Counted from the first letter of the stretch, positions 15,001 to 22,949 are shown. The stretch is DNA of 64,000 nucleotides from Bradyrhizobium forestalis (GCF_002795245.1 NZ_PGVG01000024.1:48514-112513); one strand, 5' to 3'. Notes: generated by a model not told the origin, from the sequence alone. Made by a program: numbers and translations.

Positions 15001-15702
15001 TCAGGCGCGGTGCATCAGCTTGAGTGCGGCGGTCAGGCGCAGGCTGCGCCTGCCGGCAAGCGCCGTTGCCTCCAGCACCGCCTGCTCCGCGTCATAGCTG
15101 CCGGAGAAGCCGATGCCGACCTCGTGGCCGCCGAAGATCGGATCGTCCTTGGCCGGCGTGTGCTCCTGGTTGAGAATCTGGCCCTTCCAGCGGCCCTTCG
15201 CGGCGGTGTAGCTGCCGAGATAGTAGAACGCCGCATCGCCGCCGAGGATGCGGCCCTGGTTCAGCAGCATCACGCCGGTGAGCCCGCCATCGAGACCGTC
15301 GAGCATGCGCAGATGGATCGAGTAGAGTCCGTCGGCGATACCGGCCTCGCCGACGCCGCCGGCGATCGGCACCTCGTCTTCGGTGATGGGCGTCATCAGC
15401 GACCGGAAGGGCACGCCCGGCAGTTCTTTCAGTTCGCCCTTGAAGCGATAGAGATCGCCATCCGCCCAGCCCTTCGCGATCAAGGTCGCATCGTCGGTGC
15501 CGGCCATGGCGCGGTAGTTCGGATCGGGGTTGTGGCGGACGGTCTTGATCACGACGTCGACGCCGCTGTCGGTCTTGTCGTAGGTGCCGATATGGGCGAA
15601 GGCAGAATTGCCGCCGAGCATCTTGCCATTGCCGGCATGCATCACGCTGCGGCCGACGGCATCGCCGAGCTGAAATCTCACCTTGTAGAAGCCTTCAAAC
15701 AC
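15001..15702 (-). CDS. GrlR-like protein with two tandem domains, paralogue
   Basis: A 233-residue paralogue of the protein at 12233-12937 with the same two-unit architecture. Unit one is GFYKVRFQLGDAVGRSVM then GKMLGGNSAFAHIGTY; unit two is GLYSIHLRMLDGLDGGLTG then GRILGGDAAFYYLGSY. The stretches LNQEHTPAK and LKLMHRA at the C-terminus are shared. It starts at GTG 15702 with GGGGA about 8 nt before it. It heads a probable operon with the ModA-like and Sel1 genes. The internal duplication suggests a covalently fused version of a fold that is about 120 residues in GrlR itself. Function unknown. Confidence 0.65.
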   Translation of the reverse strand: MFEGFYKVRFQLGDAVGRSVMHAGNGKMLGGNSAFAHIGTYDKTDSGVDVVIKTVRHNPDPNYRAMAGTDDATLIAKGWADGDLYRFKGELKELPGVPFRSLMTPITEDEVPIAGGVGEAGIADGLYSIHLRMLDGLDGGLTGVMLLNQGRILGGDAAFYYLGSYTAAKGRWKGQILNQEHTPAKDDPIFGGHEVGIGFSGSYDAEQAVLEATALAGRRSLRLTAALKLMHRA

Positions 15703-15809
15703 CAGCCGTGTCCCCGGCCCTGCGCGTATCCTGGAGCACTCTATCCCGCTTTCGGCGGCAATGGACAGGTTTCGCGGCGCCGCGGTCGGCAGGCACGGGA
15801 GCGAAATGC

Positions 15810-15840
15810 AAAAATCCGCCGGAGCCTTCGCTCCGGCGGA
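15810..15840 (-). terminator. Intrinsic terminator of glnII
   Basis: On the minus strand a perfect 11-bp stem (TCCGCCGGAGC / GCTCCGGCGGA) with a four-base loop is followed by a run of five T. It lies 47 nt after the glnII stop. Confidence 0.9.
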
Positions 15841-15886
15841 TTGAGCACCAACCCGGGCCAGCCCCCCAGCCCGGGCCGGGAGGATC

Positions 15887-16921
15887 TTAGGCCGCGGCCT
15901 TCTTGTCGGTCGGCACGGACGCGATCGTCTTCAGGATCTGCGAAGCGATCTGGTAGGGATCGCCTTGCGAGTTCGGGCGGCGGTCTTCCAGATAGCCCTT
16001 GTAGCCGTTGTTGACGAAGGAGTGCGGAACGCGGATCGAGGCGCCACGATCGGCAACGCCATAGCTGAACTTATTCCACGGCGCGGTCTCGTGCTTACCG
16101 GTCAGACGCTTGTCGTTGTCCGGGCCGTAGACGGCGATGTGGTCCATCAGGTTCTTCTCGAAGGCGGCCATCAGCGCCTCGAAATACTCCTTGCCGCCGA
16201 CTTCGCGCATATAGGCGGTCGAGAAGTTGGCGTGCATGCCCGAGCCGTTCCAGTCGGTGTCGCCGAGCGGCTTGCAGTGGAATTCGATGTCGATGCCGTA
16301 CTTCTCGGTGAGGCGCAGCATCAGGTAACGGGCCATCCACATCTGGTCGGCAGCGGTCTTGGAGCCCTTGCCGAAGATCTGGAATTCCCACTGGCCCTTG
16401 GCGACTTCCGCGTTGATGCCCTCATGGTTGATGCCGGCCGCGAGGCAGAGGTCGAGATGCTCCTCGACGATCTTGCGGGCGACATCGCCGACGTTCGAGA
16501 AGCCGACGCCGGTATAGTACGGGCCCTGCGGCGCCGGATAGCCGGCGGTCGGGAAGCCGAGCGGACGGCCGTCCTTGTAGAAGAAGTATTCCTGCTCGAA
16601 GCCGAACCAGGCACCGGCGTCGTCGAGGATGGTGGCGCGCTTGTTGGACGGATGCGGGGTCTTGCCGTCGGGCATCATGACTTCGCACATCACCAGCACG
16701 CCGTTGGTGCGCGCACCGTCCGGGAACACCGCGACCGGCTTCAGCACGCAATCGGAGCTGTGGCCTTCGGCCTGCTGGGTGGAGGAGCCATCGAAGCCCC
16801 AGAGCGGAAGCTGCTCGAGCGTCGGGAACGACGCGAATTCCTTGATCTGAGTTTTGCCGCGCAAATTCGGAGTCGGCGTATATCCGTCGAGCCAGATGTA
16901 CTCGAGCTTGTACTTGGTCAT
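15887..16921 (-). CDS. glnII: Glutamine synthetase type II
   Basis: Joins ammonia and glutamate to glutamine with ATP; this is the eukaryote-like, roughly 40-kDa GSII found in rhizobia next to the bacterial GSI. The 344 residues start MTKYKLEYIWLDGYTP and carry the catalytic latch LWGFDGSSTQQAEG (40-53), WFGFEQEYFF (105-114) with the metal-binding Glu residues, NGSGMHANFS (225-234), and near 280-305 a HETAPWNKFSYG...RGASIRVP ATP/glutamate region. Length matches the family. No GSI adenylylation loop is present, as expected for GSII. ATG 16921 has GAGAGG 7 nt upstream. A sigma-54 promoter lies about 90 nt upstream and an intrinsic terminator follows. Expected control: NtrC under nitrogen limitation. 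Confidence 0.97.
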   Translation of the reverse strand: MTKYKLEYIWLDGYTPTPNLRGKTQIKEFASFPTLEQLPLWGFDGSSTQQAEGHSSDCVLKPVAVFPDGARTNGVLVMCEVMMPDGKTPHPSNKRATILDDAGAWFGFEQEYFFYKDGRPLGFPTAGYPAPQGPYYTGVGFSNVGDVARKIVEEHLDLCLAAGINHEGINAEVAKGQWEFQIFGKGSKTAADQMWMARYLMLRLTEKYGIDIEFHCKPLGDTDWNGSGMHANFSTAYMREVGGKEYFEALMAAFEKNLMDHIAVYGPDNDKRLTGKHETAPWNKFSYGVADRGASIRVPHSFVNNGYKGYLEDRRPNSQGDPYQIASQILKTIASVPTDKKAAA

Positions 16922-17011
16922 TGAGCCTCTCTGTAGATGATGCGAAAGGTTGGGGGCCCGGGAGGCCCCCGCACGTTTTGTACCCGGCCATCATCGGCCG
17001 GCCGTTCCCAA

Positions 17012-17026
17012 GCATTTTACGTGCCA
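17012..17026 (-). promoter_or_regulatory. Sigma-54 (RpoN) promoter of glnII
   Basis: On the minus strand the sequence is TGGCAC-GTAAA-ATGC. The -24 GG and -12 GC are separated by exactly 10 bases, as sigma-54 requires, and the -24 hexamer matches the consensus fully. Transcription should start near 17000, giving a leader of about 80 nt. A TTCACGTGAA dyad with nearby GCACC motifs at 17112-17136 lies about 100 bp upstream, at the distance expected for an NtrC activator site, but does not match the NtrC dyad well. Confidence 0.8.
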
Positions 17027-17461
17027 AAAGGCCGCAGTACGGGCGGTTTTCCACCGCGGCCGGCTCCTCCTCGCCACGGACGAGCTACCCACGTCACCGT
17101 GCGTCATAGAAGCGCACCTTCACGTGAAGCTGCACCGCAAAAATCCTGCGGAAAATGCCCGATTCTGAAGCAGCGGACGGCGCCCCGGTCGTTGCCGATG
17201 AAACGCGCATCAACGTCCGGCAACTTTCGCAAACTCTCCCACCCCTCCCCGGCAACCTTCGGAATGTCCCATGCGTTGGTCAGCGGCAGCGTGCCTTGGA
17301 GGATGCAGAAGGCCACCTGCCTACAAATTGGGCGGAAACTGATTTCCTTTTCAGCACTTTCCAATCCGGGATGAGCGGCCGATATGGAAATTCCAGTAAC
17401 CACAATCGAACGAGTCGGGCGCACCATGGAGGCCAAGGCGCTTCGACCAAGGAGAATCGCA
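17027..17461. promoter_or_regulatory. Divergent regulatory gap between glnII and the DUF2735 gene
   Basis: About 430 bp without a gene I can support. It should contain the activator sites of glnII and the promoter of the rightward small gene. A perfect TTCACGTGAA dyad lies at 17119-17128. Open frames here are short and have no ribosome sites. Confidence 0.45.
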
Positions 17462-17665
17462 ATGATGAACAATGGTCTGAGTCACGGATCTGCGAAGATC
17501 TACCAATTCCCCGTCGGCGGCCGCGCGGCCCTCGCCGGACGCCGCTACGGCGAGACCCGCCTTCCCGCCGATCACGCTTCGCTGCCTGCGAACGTGTCGA
17601 TCTGCAGCGACAGCTGGTATCACCAGGATGCGGTCGACGAAGCCAAGCCGAAATGGGATCGCTGA
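17462..17665 (+). CDS. DUF2735 small protein
   Basis: A 67-residue protein with the family core SAKIYQFPVGGRAALAGRRY followed by a C-terminal SDSWYHQDAVDEAKPKW. Starts are at ATG 17462 or 17465, preceded by AAGGAGAA about 7 nt upstream. The family is found in alphaproteobacteria, commonly beside glnII as here, which suggests a link to nitrogen status; its biochemical role is not known. It has no signal peptide or membrane segment. Transcription ends at the strong hairpin at 17721-17755. Confidence 0.8.
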   Translation: MMNNGLSHGSAKIYQFPVGGRAALAGRRYGETRLPADHASLPANVSICSDSWYHQDAVDEAKPKWDR

Positions 17666-17720
17666 TGCCTGTAGCTGGTTTGAAACCGCAGCGCTCTCGC
17701 AGTCGCCCGGCGGCAGTTCG

Positions 17721-17755
17721 AAAAGGGCCGAAACAACGTTGTTTCGGCCCTTTTT
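17721..17755. terminator. Bidirectional intrinsic terminator
   Basis: AAAAGGGCCGAAACAAC is followed directly by its inverted copy GTTGTTTCGGCCCTTTTT. The stem is 17 bp with A and T runs on both sides, so it can serve the DUF2735 gene on the plus strand and the lysozyme-inhibitor-like gene that ends at 17779 on the minus strand. Confidence 0.9.
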
Positions 17756-17778
17756 GATTCCTTCGCGAGCCACGCCGT

Positions 17779-18090
17779 TCAGATCACCGCGCAGGCCGTG
17801 ACCGGCCGCTTCAGATGCTTGACCGTGGTCGCTCCGGTCTTGCCGATAACGAGCGTGATACCCGCCCCTGAATAGCGCGCACCAGAGACCGCCGGTCGCT
17901 GGGCGAGTGTGACGGGGTCGCCGTCGATCTGGAGGAAGGCGCGCTTGTCGTAGTCATAAAATCCCACGATGAACTGGGTACCATCGGCACAGCGATAGGT
18001 CTGGAACGTTTGCGCATCCGCCTGCCGCGTGTAGCCAATTCCGCCCGCCAGCATGGCGATCGCCAAAACAATGGCCTTGTGTCGGCCCAT
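17779..18090 (-). CDS. MliC-type lysozyme inhibitor-like protein
   Basis: A 103-residue exported protein. After a signal peptide (IVLAIAMLAGGIGY, cut near QADAQ) the mature part has the MliC/PliC layout. It starts with YRCADGTQFIVGFYD and has the central GARYSGAGITLVIGKTGAT, which resembles the SGxxYxxxxxxxxxKG inhibitor signature, and a second Cys in RPVTACAVI that would pair with the first. The family blocks C-type lysozyme in the periplasm or outer membrane. No lipobox Cys follows the signal, so a soluble periplasmic form (PliC-like) is likely. ATG 18090 is preferred over an upstream start at 18150, which would bury the signal. It shares a terminator with the DUF2735 gene. Confidence 0.75.
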   Translation of the reverse strand: MGRHKAIVLAIAMLAGGIGYTRQADAQTFQTYRCADGTQFIVGFYDYDKRAFLQIDGDPVTLAQRPAVSGARYSGAGITLVIGKTGATTVKHLKRPVTACAVI

Positions 18091-18159
18091 GATCGCCCCC
18101 TGTAATGGCCTGAAGGACGCCGCAGCGCATCCAGTGCAACCATAACCCAAGCCGATCCC

Positions 18160-18903
18160 ATGTCAGACTCCCATGTTCGCCATCTCGCCTTGCAAGGCGC
18201 CAGCAATTTTCGCGATCTCGGCGGCTATCCGACCACCGATGGCCGCACCACGCGCTGGCGGCACATCTTCCGCTCCAATCATCTCGGCCAGCTCACCGCT
18301 GCCGATGTCGAGATCGTCCGCGCGCTGGGCGTCAGAAGCGCGTTCGATTTCCGTGGGCTGGAGGAGCGCGCGGCCGGCGTCTGCGTCGTGAATGAGATTA
18401 CGGTGCACTCGCTGCCGATCGAGCCAACCGTCGTCGCCGCGCTGCGCGCCGAACTCGCCCGGGGCACGCTGACCGCGCCGGTGGCGCTGGAGCTCATGCG
18501 CGAGTCCTATCGCAACTATGTCCGCCACAACACGCATAGCTTTCGCGCGCTGTTCAGCCATCTGCTCGAAGACCGCGCGCCGCTCGTGATCCACTGCACC
18601 GCCGGCAAGGATCGCACCGGCTTTGCCAGCGCGCTGATCCTGCATGCGCTGGGCGTCGGCGACGACGTCATTGCCGAGGATTATCTTTTGACCAACCAGC
18701 ACTACAAGCGCGACCCGTCGAACGCCGCCGATCTTCCCGCCGACGTTCTCGACGCGATCGGCAGCGTCGAGGCCTCGTACCTGGCGGCCGCCTTCGAAGC
18801 CGTGGGCCGCGACTATGGCGATCTCGAAACCTATCTGCGCGATGGGCTCAAGCTCGGCACGGCCGAGCGGACCGCATTGAAGGCGCGTTATCTGCAATCA
18901 TAG
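18160..18903 (+). CDS. Tyrosine/serine protein phosphatase family protein
   Basis: A 247-residue protein of the Y_phosphatase3 type. The N-terminal NFRDLGGYPTTDGRTTRW and IFRSNHL are family landmarks, DFRGLEER provides the acid region, and the P-loop HCTAGKDRTGFA holds the catalytic Cys and Arg. Members remove phosphate from phosphotyrosine or phosphoinositides; the substrate here is unknown. No signal peptide. The gene starts at ATG 18160, 69 bp from the divergent lysozyme-inhibitor-like gene, and is followed after 20 nt by an SDR gene on the same strand. Confidence 0.85.
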   Translation: MSDSHVRHLALQGASNFRDLGGYPTTDGRTTRWRHIFRSNHLGQLTAADVEIVRALGVRSAFDFRGLEERAAGVCVVNEITVHSLPIEPTVVAALRAELARGTLTAPVALELMRESYRNYVRHNTHSFRALFSHLLEDRAPLVIHCTAGKDRTGFASALILHALGVGDDVIAEDYLLTNQHYKRDPSNAADLPADVLDAIGSVEASYLAAAFEAVGRDYGDLETYLRDGLKLGTAERTALKARYLQS

Positions 18904-18923
18904 GCCAACGCGCCGGGAGAACG

Positions 18924-19607
18924 ATGATGCAAGACAAGGTCCTGATCGTGACCGGCGCATTCGGTGCGCTTGGCAAAGTGGTTACGGAGACCGCACAGGC
19001 GCGCGGCGCGCGCGTTGCCGGCATCGATCACGCGCCTTCGCGGAGTCCCGCAAGGCCTGAAAGCATCGAGATCGGCGACGTCGACCTGTCCGACGCGGCG
19101 CAGGCGAAGACGGCCGTCGAGACGGCGGCAAAACATTTCGGCCGGCTCGACGCGCTGATCAACATCGCGGGCGGCTTCGCCTTCGAGGCCGTCGGCGACG
19201 GCGACATCAAGACCTGGCAGCGCATGCATGCGCTGAATGTCCTCACCGCGCTCAACGCCTCGCGCGCGGCGCTGCCGCACCTCATCGCATCCAAGGCTGG
19301 CCGCATCATCAATATCGGCGCAATGGGCGCGCTCCAGGCCGGCAGCGGCATGGGCCCCTATGCCGCCTCGAAAGCCGGCGTTCATCGCCTCACCGAAGCG
19401 CTCGCCAACGAGTGGAAGGGCAAGGTCACCGTGAACGCGGTGCTGCCCTCGATCATCGACACGAAGGCCAACCGCGCCGACATGCCGAAGGCGGATTTTT
19501 CCAAATGGGTGACGCCGCAGGAGCTCGCGGAGGTGATCCTGTTCCTCGCCAGCGATGCCGCCAGCGGCGTCACCGGCGCGCTGATCCCGGTCGGCGGGCG
19601 GGTGTAG
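18924..19607 (+). CDS. SDR family oxidoreductase
   Basis: A 227-residue short-chain dehydrogenase/reductase. The nucleotide-binding motif is VTGAFGALGK (near residue 10), the structural NxAG element is NIAGG, and the catalytic pair is YAASK. The C-terminus, SGVTGALIPVGGRV, is typical of NAD(P)H-dependent reductases of this class. The substrate is unknown. The start ATG 18924 has GGGAGA about 5 nt upstream. It follows the phosphatase gene closely and could be cotranscribed. Confidence 0.85.
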   Translation: MMQDKVLIVTGAFGALGKVVTETAQARGARVAGIDHAPSRSPARPESIEIGDVDLSDAAQAKTAVETAAKHFGRLDALINIAGGFAFEAVGDGDIKTWQRMHALNVLTALNASRAALPHLIASKAGRIINIGAMGALQAGSGMGPYAASKAGVHRLTEALANEWKGKVTVNAVLPSIIDTKANRADMPKADFSKWVTPQELAEVILFLASDAASGVTGALIPVGGRV

Positions 19608-19703
19608 CCGCGTTCAGATCGAAACGTCCGGGCGCGGCTCGGATTCAATTGGAGCCGAGAAGGCTCTAGACTGCTCGCAACTGATTCTTCGATCGGACCA
19701 CCT

Positions 19704-20390
19704 GTGGAAACCGCGCTCTACCTGCCCGTCAAACGCTTCCTCGAAGAGCTCGGCTTCACGGTCAAGGGCGAGATCAGCGGCTGCGATCTCGTCGGCCTCA
19801 GCGCCGGCGATCCACCGGTCGTGGTGATCGGCGAGCTCAAGCTCGCCTTCAATCTCGAGCTGATCCTGCAGGCGGTCGATCGCGCGCCGGCCGGCGACGA
19901 GGTCTGGATCGCGGCGAAGATGTCAGCGCGCGGCAAGGGACGCGAGAGCGATGCGCGCTATCGCAATCTCTGCCGCCGCCTCGGCTTCGGCATGCTTGGG
20001 GTGACCGATCGCGGCGAGGTCGAGGTGCTGGTGAAGCCGCCGACGGCGGCGCCGCGCCGCGAGCCGAAGGTGCGCTCGCGCCTCGTCGCCGAGCATCAGC
20101 GGCGCCAAGGCGATCCGGTGCTCGGCGGCAGCACCCGCGCACCGATCATGACAGCCTACCGGCAGCAGGCGCTGGCCTGCGCATCAGAGCTCGCGACAGG
20201 TCCGCGGCCCGTACGCGAGCTGCGTGTGCGCTGTCCCGATGCCGGCAAGATCTTGCTTAACAATGTGTATGGCTGGTTCGAGCGCGCTGAACGGGGAATC
20301 TACCGGCTCACCGAAGCCGGACACGCTGCCCTGAAACGCTGGCCTCAGCAGCGGGTGGAGGTCGGCGCAGGTGCTGCGTCACCGCCATGA
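19704..20390 (+). CDS. DUF2161 protein (PD-(D/E)XK nuclease-like fold)
   Basis: A 228-residue protein starting at GTG 19704. The N-terminal 110 residues show a PD-(D/E)XK-like core: LGFTVKGEISGCDLVGL with a conserved Asp, then VIGELKLAFNLELILQA, where Glu and Lys fill the ExK positions. The C-terminal part (LNNVYGWFERAERGIYRLTEAGHAAL) looks like a winged helix. I recognise the DUF2161 family, which has been annotated as a possible phosphodiesterase or nuclease; no role is established. No signal peptide. It lies between the SDR gene and a small conserved gene. Confidence 0.7.
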   Translation: METALYLPVKRFLEELGFTVKGEISGCDLVGLSAGDPPVVVIGELKLAFNLELILQAVDRAPAGDEVWIAAKMSARGKGRESDARYRNLCRRLGFGMLGVTDRGEVEVLVKPPTAAPRREPKVRSRLVAEHQRRQGDPVLGGSTRAPIMTAYRQQALACASELATGPRPVRELRVRCPDAGKILLNNVYGWFERAERGIYRLTEAGHAALKRWPQQRVEVGAGAASPP

Positions 20391-20485
20391 CACCCGACCG
20401 GTGCATAGCTGAGCTGCCACACCAATTACATATTGCAATGCAACATTCACGGCACTAGGTATCCCGGCATCAAAACGAGGCCGTT

Positions 20486-20791
20486 ATGAGCGCAGACTGG
20501 AATACCAAATATGGCACGCGGCGCGTGCGCCACGATCCGCCCACGTTGGACGAGGCGATCTTCGCTGCCGTCGGCATCACCGACGACCAAGCGCAGCAGG
20601 CCGAAATCGCCGCAGCCCTGATGGGGATGCCGCTCGAGATCGTGCAAGCCGAGGTGAAGAAGCAGGCCCGCGCCAACAGCCGCATCACGGCCACGCGGGT
20701 GATCGCCGGCGAACAAGGCTCGCAGCGCTCCGTCGTGGTCGAACGCCGCGTCGTCCGCCGTTTCGGCAACGACAAGCGCACCGGCACCTGA
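20486..20791 (+). CDS. Conserved hypothetical protein
   Basis: A 101-residue soluble protein with no motif I can name. The start has MSADWNTKYGTRRVRHDPPTLDEAI, the middle a helical segment DDQAQQAEIAAALMGMPLEIV, and the C-terminus the basic VVVERRVVRRFGNDKR. It carries its own intrinsic terminator (20819-20848). The Lys/Arg-rich tail suggests nucleic acid or protein binding, but this is only an impression. Confidence 0.65.
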   Translation: MSADWNTKYGTRRVRHDPPTLDEAIFAAVGITDDQAQQAEIAAALMGMPLEIVQAEVKKQARANSRITATRVIAGEQGSQRSVVVERRVVRRFGNDKRTGT

Positions 20792-20818
20792 GCGTTCATT
20801 TCGCCACCCGGAATACGA

Positions 20819-20848
20819 AAGCGGACCGGTTTTGCCGGTCCGCTTTTT
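20819..20848. terminator. Intrinsic terminator
   Basis: AAGCGGACCGG - TTTTG - CCGGTCCGCTT, an 11-bp stem, is followed by more T residues. It serves the gene ending at 20791 and, with the A run on the other side, possibly the acetyltransferase gene ending at 20870. Confidence 0.85.
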
Positions 20849-20869
20849 GATTCCCGTGCGCGATTTGGG

Positions 20870-21475
20870 CTACGCGGCGCGATTGCCGTACATGCTTGAG
20901 ATCAGCTTCCAGCAAGTGCTGTTGAAGCTGAGAAGAGCGCGCCCGGCCGTGAAGGGCGAGGCCGCGAGATCGGCGAGCTCGGCCTCAGGCGTCTTGGCGA
21001 GGTCGATCGTCCCGGTCGATTCGCCGTGGCGGAAAGCCAGATGTGCCCCGAACTTCCGGGCGAGCGCCCGCATCGCGTGATTCTCGGCACCCGTCGTGAT
21101 GCGCAGCTGCTTGTAGCCTTTCCAGCGCGCCTCCGCGATCAGGCGGCGAAACAGCACGGTGCCGACACCCTGGCGGCGCGCGGAAGCTTCCACGCTGAAG
21201 GCGACCTCGGGCAAGGAATCATCTTCCGGCGGATGCAGCTCGGCCGCGCCGCGAACCACACCATCGACGATATAGGCAACGATCACGGTGCCATCCTCGG
21301 CGCAGCGGGCGGCGTAGCGCTCGATGAAGCTGTCGTCGAGAAAGCCGTTGAAGCGGTCGTGCCGGCTTGCGGCATCGAGCCTCAGCAGGTGATCGCCCAG
21401 AAGCGGCAATTCTTCCTGCTGGATCAGGGTCCGCACATAGCCCGAGGCGGTGCGGACGGTCTCTTCAAGTACCAC
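20870..21475 (-). CDS. GNAT family N-acetyltransferase
   Basis: A 201-residue GNAT-fold protein. The acetyl-CoA-binding motif A is visible as VAFSVEASARRQGVGTVLFRRLI (R-x-x-G-x-G/A type), followed by LRITTGAENHAMRALARKFGAH, the typical motif B region. It starts at GTG 21475 with AGGAG 8 nt upstream. The substrate is unknown. It is convergent with the small gene ending at 20791. Confidence 0.85.
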   Translation of the reverse strand: MVLEETVRTASGYVRTLIQQEELPLLGDHLLRLDAASRHDRFNGFLDDSFIERYAARCAEDGTVIVAYIVDGVVRGAAELHPPEDDSLPEVAFSVEASARRQGVGTVLFRRLIAEARWKGYKQLRITTGAENHAMRALARKFGAHLAFRHGESTGTIDLAKTPEAELADLAASPFTAGRALLSFNSTCWKLISSMYGNRAA

Positions 21476-21627
21476 GTCAGAACTCCTCTTGGTGTCCCTC
21501 GAGGAGGCGTTCGAATCCCTAGGCCCCCTATATTGTGCATCGCATCATGATTTTCAAGCCGGAGACCTGCCCAAGTTAGAGGCAGCGGAAGCGACCAATT
21601 CGTTAATGAAATCAATATCCCGTAGGC

Positions 21628-22026
21628 TTACAGGACCAGCTGCGTCTGGGTCACCACGGCGACCAGCCTGCCGTCCTCGGTTTCCAGCCGGGTGGTCCAG
21701 ATCTGGGTCCGCCGGCCGCGATGGACCGGAGTGGCCGTGGCGATGACAGTGGTTCCCTCCTTGGCCCCGCCGATGAAGTTGGTTTTGCTCTCCAGCGTGG
21801 TCGTGCCCTTGGCGTCCTCGGGCAGGTTGATCACGGTCGCCGCTGCGCCGACGGAATCGGCTAGCGCCATCACCGCCCCGCCATGGATGGTGTGGTGAAG
21901 CGTGCAGAGATCGGGCCGGACCGTCATCCGCGCCACCACGCGGTCCTTCTCGGCTTCGACGAATTCGACGCCCTTGAGCTCGGCGAACGGCATTTTCATC
22001 GCTTTAAGTTTCTCGAGCGGCGTCAT
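21628..22026 (-). CDS. PaaI family hotdog thioesterase
   Basis: A 132-residue hotdog-fold protein. The PaaI-type signature is HHTIHGGAVMALADSVGAAA, with conserved His-Gly-Gly and Asp, followed by ESKTNFIGGAKEGTTVIATATPVHRGRRT. Such enzymes hydrolyse acyl-CoA thioesters, often phenylacetyl-CoA-type substrates; the substrate here is not fixed. ATG 22026 is preceded by GGGAGGAT at 8 nt, while in-frame starts further upstream have none. It is transcribed away from the cobalamin-binding-protein gene. Confidence 0.85.
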   Translation of the reverse strand: MTPLEKLKAMKMPFAELKGVEFVEAEKDRVVARMTVRPDLCTLHHTIHGGAVMALADSVGAAATVINLPEDAKGTTTLESKTNFIGGAKEGTTVIATATPVHRGRRTQIWTTRLETEDGRLVAVVTQTQLVL

Positions 22027-22060
22027 CGGATATCCTCCCAATATCTTGTGTTTGCAGGGT

Positions 22061-22088
22061 GAATTGCTTCGCGCCGCAAAGCAATGAC
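22061..22088. repeat. Short intergenic palindrome
   Basis: ATTGCTTCGCGCCGCAAAGCAATGACG forms a small hairpin upstream of the thioesterase gene. The motif belongs to the same type as the block at 43222-43262 (GTCATTGCAAGCG...CAATCCAGA). Confidence 0.5.
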
Positions 22089-22144
22089 GTCCGAGGTAAT
22101 GGATGGGCTGACATCGACGCAGACATTGTGCATAGGCTCCTCGC

Positions 22145-22933
22145 ATGCGCCACTTCCCGCCCCGCCGCATCGTCTGCCTGACCGAAGAGACGGTCGAAAC
22201 GCTCTATCTGCTCGGCGAGCAGGACCGCATCGTCGGTGTCTCCGGCTACGCCGTCCGCCCGCCGCAGGTGCGACGCGAGAAGCCGCGGGTGTCAGCCTTC
22301 GTCTCCGCGGACATCCCGAAGATTCTGGCATTGGAACCTGACCTTGTACTGGCCTTCTCCGATCTCCAGGCCGGCATCGTCGCCGATCTCATCCGCGCCG
22401 GCATCGACGTCCATGTCTTCAACCAACGCGACATCGCCGGGATTCTTGCGATGATCCGGACCCTCGGTGCGCTGGTCGACGCGGCCGCGGGCGCGGAGGA
22501 TCTCGCGCAAAATTTTGAGCGGCGCCTCGATGCGATCGCAGCAACGTCCCGCCCCTCGCCGCGACCAAAGGTCTACTTCGAGGAATGGGACGATCCGCTG
22601 ATCTCGGGCATCGGATGGGTGTCCGAGCTGATCGAGATTGCCGGCGGCACGGACGTGTTTCCGGAACTGCAGGCGCGGCAGGCGGCGAAGGACCGGATCG
22701 TCTCGGCGGAGATGGTACGGGACGCGGCGCCCGATGTGATCCTCGCCTCCTGGTGCGGCAAGAAAGTCGTGCCTGCCCGCATCCGCCAGCGCGATGGCTG
22801 GAGCAATATCCCCGCCGTGCGCGACGACCGCATCGTCGAGATCAAGTCGTCGATCATTCTCCAGCCCGGGCCGGCGGCGCTGACGGATGGGCTCGATGCG
22901 ATCGTGACGGCCTTGTGGGGCGAGCGCCTATGA
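22145..22933 (+). CDS. Cobalamin-binding (BtuF-like) ABC substrate-binding protein
   Basis: A 262-residue helical-backbone binding protein of the BtuF/FhuD class. Markers are the start RRIVCLTEETVETLYLLGEQDRIVGVSG, ADIPKILALEPDLVLAFSDLQA and IVEIKSSIILQPGPAAL. No signal peptide is visible, unlike authentic periplasmic BtuF, so the protein may be cytoplasmic or the annotated start may miss an upstream portion; the upstream bases do not offer one. The family binds cobalamin or corrinoids. No BtuCD genes are nearby. Confidence 0.75.
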   Translation: MRHFPPRRIVCLTEETVETLYLLGEQDRIVGVSGYAVRPPQVRREKPRVSAFVSADIPKILALEPDLVLAFSDLQAGIVADLIRAGIDVHVFNQRDIAGILAMIRTLGALVDAAAGAEDLAQNFERRLDAIAATSRPSPRPKVYFEEWDDPLISGIGWVSELIEIAGGTDVFPELQARQAAKDRIVSAEMVRDAAPDVILASWCGKKVVPARIRQRDGWSNIPAVRDDRIVEIKSSIILQPGPAALTDGLDAIVTALWGERL

Positions 22934-22949
22934 GCCGACCGCAACTCTC

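Noticed and set aside
14383..16014. Open frame of about 540 codons on the plus strand opposite the ModA-like and GrlR-like genes
   Set aside because: It crosses two minus-strand genes and the glnII terminator; no protein family features.
17112..17136. NtrC enhancer
   Set aside because: The GCACC motifs near the TTCACGTGAA dyad are in the same orientation and do not form the GCACC-N5-GGTGC dyad, so it is kept only as a weak candidate under the promoter entry.
17104..17472. 122-codon minus-strand frame in the glnII upstream gap
   Set aside because: It overlaps the promoter region, has no ribosome site and no family pattern, and ends over the sites expected to control glnII.
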